Assembly: GCA_947448095.1 (NCBI GenBank)
Contig: CANFNN010000074.1
Coordinates: 1-11,145, forward strand
Source of the DNA: Bacteriovoracaceae bacterium
GTDB lineage: Bacteria > Bdellovibrionota > Bacteriovoracia > Bacteriovoracales > Bacteriovoracaceae
DNA: 11,145 nt
Reading direction: 5' to 3'
Part shown: in pieces, positions 6,104 to 11,145 of the stretch
How the letters are laid out: each line of letters opens with the position of its first letter
Numbering within the stretch: the stretch's first letter is position 1
The notes under the pieces: generated by a model
What the model was told of the DNA's origin: nothing
The model's input: only the letters and a program-made list of their open reading frames with translations
Databases searched by the model: none
Position numbers and translations under genes: made by a program

Positions 6104-8038
6104 ATGAATAAACCATTTACGCCCCCCGCCAATGTGAAAGAAGTTCTCGAACGTTTGACGCCGCCTAAAACGGCCGTCATCACTGGAGGCATGCCCTATG
6201 CCAACGGTCCTCTGCATCTGGGTCACTTGGCCGGTGCGATCGTTCCGCCAGATATTATGGCGCGCTTTATGCGCATGTGGCTTGGCAGCGAGAATGTGTT
6301 GTTCGTAAGTGGAAATGATGATCATGGCTCTACTTCAGAAGTGGCGGCGATTAAAAGTAACATGCCAGTCAGAGAATTCATCGACGGAATTCATGAAAAA
6401 CAAAAAACGACACTTAAGCGCTATGGAATTTCCTACGATATTTTTTCAGGCACTTCTCAGCCCGATTGTTTTGCCACTCACGTAGAAACTGCCCAAGAGT
6501 TCATTAAAAAACTCTCGCACAATGGAATGCTGGATAAAAAAATGGCTAAACAATGGTTTGATCCAAAGCTTAGTCGTTTTCTGCAAGACCGAAATGTGAC
6601 AGGGAAATGCCCAAATCCTAATTGCACCAACGAAAGTGCCTATAGTGATGAGTGTGAAGTTTGCGGGACTCAGTATGATCCTTCCCAATTAATAAATCCT
6701 AAGTCGTCATTGTCTGATGCCACTCCGGTGCTAAAAGATACGGCCCATTTGTATCTCAACATGTGGAAAGTTTCTGATCAATTACTTGAATGGATCAAAT
6801 CCAAACAAAATAAATGGCGCAAATGTGTTTTTAACGAAGTGTTTGAAACCGTTCAGCCAGCCTTTCAGTTTGATAATACCCATGAGCCGCTTTTTAAAGA
6901 AATGCGTCCCACACTGCCTAAGCATAAAAGCCGGTATGCTCCCGGAAAAAAAGTGGTTGTTCAATTTGAAAACAAAGCTGATTTTGAAGCTGCCCGTAAA
7001 ATATTTGAAGAAAAAAGTATTCCTTGTCAGATTCTTGATGGCTGGGCCCACCGCTCTATTACTCGCGACGTCTCATGGGGAATTCCTATTCCTAAAGAAC
7101 TGGATCCAGAGATGGAAGGTAAGACTCTTTACGTGTGGCCAGATTCCTTAATTGCACCGATTTCCTTTACTAAAGTGGCGCTAAAAAAATTAGGGCGAGA
7201 TCCCAATGAGTATGAGCGTTTTTGGAAAGATCCAGGTGCACGGATTTGTCAGTTCCTCGGGCAAGATAACGTTTATTTCTACGTCCTCATGCAAGGAGCG
7301 ATGTGGCTTGGGATTCAAAAAGATATTCATAAGCAACCTGAAGTAGGGGATTTTCAACTGACTGACGTCTATAGCGTGTTTCACCTGATGGTGGACGGTG
7401 AGAAGATGAGTAAGTCGCGTGGGAATTTTTATACCGCGAATGAACTGATTGAAGAGAAGGGCTTTGATCCTGATCAGGTGAGATACTTCCTGGCCACGCT
7501 GGGTCTGGCGGAGAAGCCTTCGAATTTTGATTTTGTGACTTTTCAGGAAAGAAATAAATTTCTTGCAGGCCCCATGAATGCGGCAATTGAAAAACCGATC
7601 TCGGCCGTTCATTCAAGGTTTGAGGGAAAAGTTCCGGAAGGGAAATTACTCGAGAAGGCCGAAAAAGAAACCATGAAGATCGTCCAGATGTATGTGAAGA
7701 ATATGGAAAAGGGTGATTACATCACTCTACTGGGTCAGATCGAAAACTACGCTCGTTTGATCAATAGCTTCTTTGTTCAGTACAAGCCTCATGATGACCG
7801 AGCGGATCTCCAGGGACGTCAGGACGCGCTTTATAGCTCTTTCTACGTCTTAAAAAATCTCATGATCATGCTTTATCCTTTTGCTCCGCAAACTATGGAT
7901 CGAGTTCGCCAGTCGCTGAATTTGCCCGAGAGTGTTTTCACCCTTAGTGAACTTGGAACAGGCCTATCTTTTGGCCAAGTTATCGGTGAGAAGCAGCAGT
8001 ACTTTCCAGCAGTAGAAGGGGTTTCTGCCGAGGAGTAG
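6104..8038 (+). CDS. Methionyl-tRNA-synthetase-like class I aminoacyl-tRNA synthetase, divergent
   Basis: 644 residues from ATG 6104 (the frame is open to TTG 6053, adding 17 residues that no family member needs). It belongs to the MetRS group of class I synthetases, which adenylate an amino acid and load it on tRNA. The Rossmann fold opens with PYANGPLHLGH (HIGH motif, 38-41). A zinc knuckle uses Cys169, 174, 184 and 187, ITRDVSWGIPIP is at 319-330, and GEKMSKSRGN (KMSKS, 434-438) is intact. A helical anticodon domain follows (about 480-600). It lacks the C-terminal Trbp111-like tRNA-binding domain. Odd points: an insert of about 60 residues (252-311); loss of almost all residues that contact methionine in E. 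coli MetRS (Y260 is Pro352, H301 is Tyr393, A256 is Ser348, P257 is Leu349); and anticodon-stacking W461 is His563. It may be a paralogue with changed specificity, so I give no symbol. Confidence 0.85.
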   Translation: MNKPFTPPANVKEVLERLTPPKTAVITGGMPYANGPLHLGHLAGAIVPPDIMARFMRMWLGSENVLFVSGNDDHGSTSEVAAIKSNMPVREFIDGIHEKQKTTLKRYGISYDIFSGTSQPDCFATHVETAQEFIKKLSHNGMLDKKMAKQWFDPKLSRFLQDRNVTGKCPNPNCTNESAYSDECEVCGTQYDPSQLINPKSSLSDATPVLKDTAHLYLNMWKVSDQLLEWIKSKQNKWRKCVFNEVFETVQPAFQFDNTHEPLFKEMRPTLPKHKSRYAPGKKVVVQFENKADFEAARKIFEEKSIPCQILDGWAHRSITRDVSWGIPIPKELDPEMEGKTLYVWPDSLIAPISFTKVALKKLGRDPNEYERFWKDPGARICQFLGQDNVYFYVLMQGAMWLGIQKDIHKQPEVGDFQLTDVYSVFHLMVDGEKMSKSRGNFYTANELIEEKGFDPDQVRYFLATLGLAEKPSNFDFVTFQERNKFLAGPMNAAIEKPISAVHSRFEGKVPEGKLLEKAEKETMKIVQMYVKNMEKGDYITLLGQIENYARLINSFFVQYKPHDDRADLQGRQDALYSSFYVLKNLMIMLYPFAPQTMDRVRQSLNLPESVFTLSELGTGLSFGQVIGEKQQYFPAVEGVSAEE

Positions 8039-8091
8039 GCCATTTTGTATATGACGGCATACTTTTAATCAATGTTGCTTAGTCAAAATTC

Positions 8092-8451
8092 TTAAGCCAC
8101 TTGTGACTCAAAAATTTTATCCACGAGCTTGAATAGAGCAGTGATCGTGAATGGTTTGGCCAGGTAGTGATAGTTATTAAAATCGGCATTCATCTCGTCT
8201 GGGGCAAGCATCGATAACAGCACCACCGGCATTGCGGGAAACTGTTTATTAATGGCATTGATAAGTTCAGCACCATTCATATGAGGCATGGAATAAGCAG
8301 TAATCACTAGATCTACTTTATTTGTTCTTAAGTAGGCTTCCGCTTCTACACCATTGGAAGCTGTCTCTACCTGAAGACCTTTTTCAGTGAACTCGAGATG
8401 CAATAATTCTCGGATCTCGTCGTAATTATCAACTATTAAAATTTTCTTCAT
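8092..8451 (-). CDS. Single-domain receiver protein lacking the phospho-accepting Asp
   Basis: 119 residues from ATG 8451 (MKKILIVDN); the frame extends to 8463 but KKILIV is the standard receiver opening. It is a lone CheY-like receiver with no output domain. Of the usual five key residues, the acidic pair is Asp8-Asn9 instead of Asp-Asp, Ser80 and Lys99 (YLAKPF) are kept, and the phosphorylation site is alanine: DLVITAYSMPHMNG, Ala52, codon GCT at 8296-8298. The rest of that loop is canonical, so this is a specific loss, one base from Asp. It cannot be phosphorylated in the normal way and probably acts as a constitutive or decoy binding partner. It is convergent with the MetRS-like gene and downstream of the pirin gene on the same strand. 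No ribosome site is evident; CATAAT at 8490-8495 is a weak -10 candidate. Confidence 0.85.
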   Translation of the reverse strand: MKKILIVDNYDEIRELLHLEFTEKGLQVETASNGVEAEAYLRTNKVDLVITAYSMPHMNGAELINAINKQFPAMPVVLLSMLAPDEMNADFNNYHYLAKPFTITALFKLVDKIFESQVA

Positions 8452-8629
8452 AATTACAATCACACAATTTTTTTTTAATTTCGTGATCCATTATGAAGTC
8501 TATCTAAACTGGATAAAACTCTACAACTATTGAACGGCCCCAGATATTGGCCTAATTCTTCTTAAGTTTATGTCTCACTTACAAAGAGTTTAAGCGATTA
8601 CTTGGACAAATCATGTCTTGAGGGGCAAC

Positions 8630-9712
8630 TTATCTTTTTTCTATTTTCCCATCGGGGTACTTCGCAAACTTTTCAATCTTATCCCCGTGAACCATATCAT
8701 TTCGAGGCCATGGCCAGCCACCAAACTCTGTACGCTGATAGTCTTTAAAAGTCTGAGCAATCTCTTCTCGAGAGTTCATAACGAACGGCCCATGTTGAAC
8801 CACTGGCTCACCAATCGGTTTGGCTTCAAGAATAAGAAATTCAATTTCACTGGATGTTGCCTTGATATTAAGGTCGACTTGACTCTCAACCATGAGAGAT
8901 GTTTTGGAAATCACTTTTTCATTATTTATTTCAAAATCTTTTCCTTCAAAAAAATAAAGCGTGCGGTTAGTGATTCCTTTAGAGCGAGGATACTTAAAAG
9001 TTCCTCCTGCCTTTATTTTGACAAGCAGAATGTTAACTTCGTTAGATCGGTCTCCGGCCCAGCTATCAGGGGGCGCCTCATGGAAGCTCTTGCTTTCGAA
9101 GTCTCCACAAATTAGGCTCACTGTAGTGAGTTTATCTGTACTCTCAATACTAGGAATTGCATCGGCCCAAAGCATTTTGAAATGCGGTTTCACCATTTTA
9201 TTTTTCTTAGGAAGATTAAGCCAGATCTGAAACAGCTCCATCGTGTTTGGTTGATCTTCTCTCAAAAGCGGAAACATCTCTGAGTGCTGAACGCCCGAGC
9301 CAGCAGTCATCCACTGAACATCTCCCTCGCCGTACCTTCCGGCAGCTCCTAAGGAGTCAGCATGATCCACATAACCCTTACGAACAATAGTGATAGTTTC
9401 AAAACCGCGGTGAGGGTGAACAGGAAAACCGGGAACAGTGTTTCCGTGATAAAGCCTAAAACCGTCTTTGACTTGAAAATCCTGGCCCATATCGCGACCT
9501 TTAAAATGTTTCGGGTCAATTGCTCCGTGGCCTATACCCTTTGGGTAAAGGTCGTTATGATGAACACAAAAGAGAAATGGTTCTTGAACTGGCCATTGAA
9601 AGTCGATAGGGGTTTTACTTTTAATCATTTTAACTCCAAGAGCATTTTTAGCGAAAGCACCGAAACTGATGAGAAAAGCAGTTAAGGACTTAAGGAAGGA
9701 TCTTCTTTTCAT
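8630..9712 (-). CDS. Pirin-family protein with twin-arginine signal
   Basis: A 360-residue bicupin of the pirin family. Residues 1-27 form a twin-arginine signal: RRSFLKSL at 3-10, then a hydrophobic stretch (TAFLISFGAFA). This implies export of a folded, metal-loaded protein, whereas most pirins are cytoplasmic. The N-terminal cupin carries the metal ligands in FPVHPHRGFETITIV (His99, His101) and GVQHSEMF (His143, Glu145). The C-terminal pirin domain is recognised by QHGPFVMNSREEIAQTFKDYQ and FGGWPWPR. Family members bind Fe(II), and some, such as E. coli YhhW, oxidise quercetin; the physiological substrate is unknown. The gene lies 45 bases after the receiver gene ending at 9758, in the same direction. 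A perfect TATAAT just before its ATG suggests it can also be transcribed alone. The 8452-8629 gap downstream shows only a GGCC-based inverted repeat at about 8535-8551. Confidence 0.9.
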   Translation of the reverse strand: MKRRSFLKSLTAFLISFGAFAKNALGVKMIKSKTPIDFQWPVQEPFLFCVHHNDLYPKGIGHGAIDPKHFKGRDMGQDFQVKDGFRLYHGNTVPGFPVHPHRGFETITIVRKGYVDHADSLGAAGRYGEGDVQWMTAGSGVQHSEMFPLLREDQPNTMELFQIWLNLPKKNKMVKPHFKMLWADAIPSIESTDKLTTVSLICGDFESKSFHEAPPDSWAGDRSNEVNILLVKIKAGGTFKYPRSKGITNRTLYFFEGKDFEINNEKVISKTSLMVESQVDLNIKATSSEIEFLILEAKPIGEPVVQHGPFVMNSREEIAQTFKDYQRTEFGGWPWPRNDMVHGDKIEKFAKYPDGKIEKR

Positions 9713-9720
9713 AGAGATTG

Positions 9721-9749
9721 ATTATAAAGCAATTAGGGTAGGGTTCCGA
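9721..9749 (-). promoter_or_regulatory. Possible promoter of the pirin gene
   Basis: Read on the minus strand, TATAAT occupies 9726-9721, and TCGGAA (9749-9744) lies 17 bases upstream as a poor -35. Transcription would begin about two or three bases before the ATG at 9712, giving an almost leaderless mRNA. No ribosome site is visible before that ATG, which agrees. Confidence 0.4.
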
Positions 9750-9757
9750 GAGATTTT

Positions 9758-10132
9758 TTATAGGGCCAAGTCAATTTTTGAATTTATTTTAAGCAGGTTA
9801 TTTATTTTAAAAATCATCTCATTCATCTGATAGGGCTTAGAGAGGAAATGCAATTTTTCTTTTAATTCATTATCAAGAGGGGGGATAAAGGCAGTGCTCA
9901 TGATAATAGGTAAATCTGGATAGAGTTCTTTGGCTTTTTTTGAAAACTCGATTCCGTTCATTCGAGGCATCCTGAAATCTGTAATAACCAGATCAAATTG
10001 AGTTTTACAAAGAGCTTCCAGCCCTTCAATCCCGTCACAGGCCATCACCACTTCAAAGTGGGCGTAGGAGAGAAACAATTCAATGACGAGTCTTAGTTCC
10101 TCGTCGTCTTCCACAACTAATATCTTTTTCAT
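9758..10132 (-). CDS. Single-domain response regulator receiver
   Basis: A 124-residue CheY-like receiver with no output domain, from ATG 10132 (MKKILVVEDD); a TTG at 10150 would add six residues but has no ribosome site. All phosphorylation residues are present: Glu8-Asp9-Asp10, Asp52 in DLVITDFRMPRMNG, Thr80 in IIMSTAF, and Lys99 in LSKPY. It should accept phosphate from a histidine kinase and work by protein contact. It has the same spacing as the receiver at 8092-8451 (positions 52, 80 and 99 coincide), so the two look like paralogues, one intact and one dead. It is followed at 45 bases by the pirin gene. No kinase is encoded in the window. Confidence 0.92.
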   Translation of the reverse strand: MKKILVVEDDEELRLVIELFLSYAHFEVVMACDGIEGLEALCKTQFDLVITDFRMPRMNGIEFSKKAKELYPDLPIIMSTAFIPPLDNELKEKLHFLSKPYQMNEMIFKINNLLKINSKIDLAL

Positions 10133-10223
10133 GGGCCGAGTATTGATCAATCTGAGAAAAGTTGGAATAACATTCTTCCGATACAGTCGCTAAATGGGCC
10201 AAATTTATCTTAAGGAATCCAGT

Positions 10224-10442
10224 CTACCAATAATATCTCTTACTTGAATCAAAGTAACAGCCCGGCTCTGGGTAGAAGTTTACACATTGAGTTTTGATAT
10301 AATCGGGGATGGTGAAGCTGCGGTAGTTTTCCGCGTAATCCACCTGACATTTCATTTGCGCCTCAACAGCACTTCGGCAGCGGGTGCCCTCGGTATTGGC
10401 CTTGCCACAAGAGATGAGAAAGACTAAGAAAAAGATCTTCAT
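10224..10442 (-). CDS. Small cysteine-rich lipoprotein
   Basis: 72 residues. The start (ATG 10442) opens a very short lipoprotein signal, MKIFFLVFLIS, with a lipobox LIS-Cys12 followed by GKANTEG. The mature peptide would be about 61 residues, lipid-anchored at Cys12, with further cysteines at 22, 32, 53 and 62 that could form two disulfides. The end, NFYPEPGCYFDSSKRYYW, is aromatic. Gly13 rather than Asp at +2 predicts outer-membrane sorting under the E. coli rule, if that rule applies here. The family is not recognised and the function unknown. It is divergent from the WYL regulator at 10549, with 106 bases between, and lies upstream of the receiver gene on the same strand. The ribosome site is weak. 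Confidence 0.72.
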   Translation of the reverse strand: MKIFFLVFLISCGKANTEGTRCRSAVEAQMKCQVDYAENYRSFTIPDYIKTQCVNFYPEPGCYFDSSKRYYW

Positions 10443-10548
10443 TTCTTAAGCCTATCAGCAGGGTTAGACATTTATTGTCGCGAGATAAAACTAAACTTTT
10501 CAGGATTTCCGACCGAAGAGCTTGGACATTTATCCAAGGTTTGTTTTC
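10443..10548. promoter_or_regulatory. Divergent intergenic region of lipoprotein and WYL regulator
   Basis: This region must hold the start signals for both divergent genes. On the plus strand AAGGT (10536-10540) is a reasonable ribosome site eight bases before ATG 10549. I see no convincing -35/-10 pair or palindrome in either direction, so no operator is proposed. Confidence 0.4.
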
Positions 10549-11145
10549 ATGCCTAAGCATTTAGAAGATAAGAGTAAGCTCCAAAGGCAAAATCAGATCA
10601 AGCGAATACTTTCTCATACCTGTTCGGCTTCCGCCCTGTCGATCACCGAAATTGCTGATAGGCTCAATCTTCAAGGCTTTAACATTAATCGAAAAACTGT
10701 CGAGCGAGACATCGAGGATATATCTAGGGCCTATCCATTGTGTGAAGGTGACTCGAATCCTAGACGATTTTATTTTGATGGTGAGTTCAAACTGGATTTT
10801 GAACTGGTCTTTAATGAAAACCAACTTCAAACTATTGTACTCGCGCTTCAAACCCTGAAGCAAATGTCACCGGGTGTTTTGAAGTCCCTGTGCTCTGAAG
10901 TCGAAACCACCCTCGTGAGTAAGCTTCCCAAAGCCCTGAGTCGTGAATTTGATCATCTCAAAAGTATTTCCAATGCTTCACCCACTGTTTTGGGGGAAGG
11001 CTCAGATATTGATCCTGGTGTGCTTCAGACGGTTCTGATGTGCCTAAGAAAGGGGAAAGTTTTTGAGTGTGAATACACTTCAGTCGAGGAATCTCGGGAT
11101 GCCACGAGAAAAAGATCCTTCGCTCCTTTAAAACTTCATTTTGCA
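10549..11145 (+). CDS. WYL-domain transcriptional regulator, 3' part outside the window
   Basis: ATG 10549 opens a frame that stays open for 199 codons to the right edge (incomplete at its C-terminus). Residues about 10-65 are a winged helix-turn-helix: QRQNQIKRILSH, then SITEIADRLN, then the recognition helix INRKTVERDIEDIS, the form typical of DeoR/HTH_11-type WYL regulators. A linker region rich in leucine follows (80-140). From about residue 167 the WYL domain begins, with VFECEYTSVEESRD and RKRSFAPLKLHF matching its first strands. The WYL signature itself would lie beyond the edge. Such proteins sense nucleotides, single-stranded DNA or other ligands and regulate DNA-damage, defence or metabolic genes. 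Their targets are often adjacent; here the nearest are the divergent lipoprotein gene and whatever follows downstream. Confidence 0.85.
   Translation, partial: MPKHLEDKSKLQRQNQIKRILSHTCSASALSITEIADRLNLQGFNINRKTVERDIEDISRAYPLCEGDSNPRRFYFDGEFKLDFELVFNENQLQTIVLALQTLKQMSPGVLKSLCSEVETTLVSKLPKALSREFDHLKSISNASPTVLGEGSDIDPGVLQTVLMCLRKGKVFECEYTSVEESRDATRKRSFAPLKLHFA

Noticed and set aside
6782..7612. Long minus-strand and alternate-frame open frames inside the MetRS-like gene
   Set aside because: They show no domain, signal peptide or ribosome site, and are shadows of the strongly conserved plus-strand frame.
8535..8551. GGCC-based inverted repeat as the pirin terminator
   Set aside because: The stem is four clean pairs and is not followed by T on the minus strand.

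Overview
The window is a gene-dense, moderately AT-rich stretch of bacterial chromosome. It comes from a Gram-negative with an outer membrane: there is a beta-barrel protein, a lipoprotein, and many short secreted proteins of a kind common in predatory Bdellovibrionota (Bdellovibrio/Bacteriovorax relatives). That placement is an inference from gene content; no rRNA or other phylogenetic marker is present. I see no rRNA, tRNA, CRISPR array, insertion sequence or prophage.

Layout. 1-820: a possible gene tail, then a small outer-membrane barrel gene with its own promoter and a bidirectional terminator shared with the next gene. 821-1489 (minus): an unrecognised exported protein with a glycine-rich hydrophobic hairpin. 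1723-2228: an ORF6N-domain gene broken by what looks like a one-base deletion. 2281-3619: two secreted proteins on the plus strand, a DUF1566/Lcl-type protein and a BPL_N/glutamine-amidotransferase-like protein. The second overlaps the end of a convergent cupin/JmjC-like oxygenase gene (3616-4485, minus) by four bases. 4646-5734: a probable two-gene operon of a secreted coiled-coil protein and a HugZ/PPOX-family protein.

5735-6103 is a non-coding gap with strong RNA structure. It holds a candidate free-standing small RNA of about 114 nt ending in a perfect UUCG-loop terminator, then a second hairpin that repeats one arm of that terminator. 6104-8038 encodes a methionyl-tRNA-synthetase-like protein, preceded by a possible leaderless promoter. 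8092-10132 (minus) holds two single-domain receiver proteins flanking a pirin with a twin-arginine signal; one receiver has lost its phospho-accepting aspartate. A small cysteine-rich lipoprotein (10224-10442, minus) is divergent from the start of a WYL-type transcription factor that runs off the right edge.

The signal most worth a second look is the MetRS-like protein. Its ATP-binding signatures and zinc knuckle are intact. However, nearly all residues that contact methionine in the E. coli enzyme are replaced, the tryptophan that stacks on the CAU anticodon is a histidine, and there is an insert of about 60 residues. This pattern suggests a paralogue with altered specificity, or a drug-insensitive isozyme, rather than the housekeeping enzyme. 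The candidate small RNA, the phosphorylation-dead receiver next to an intact sister, and the frameshifted ORF6N gene are secondary points.
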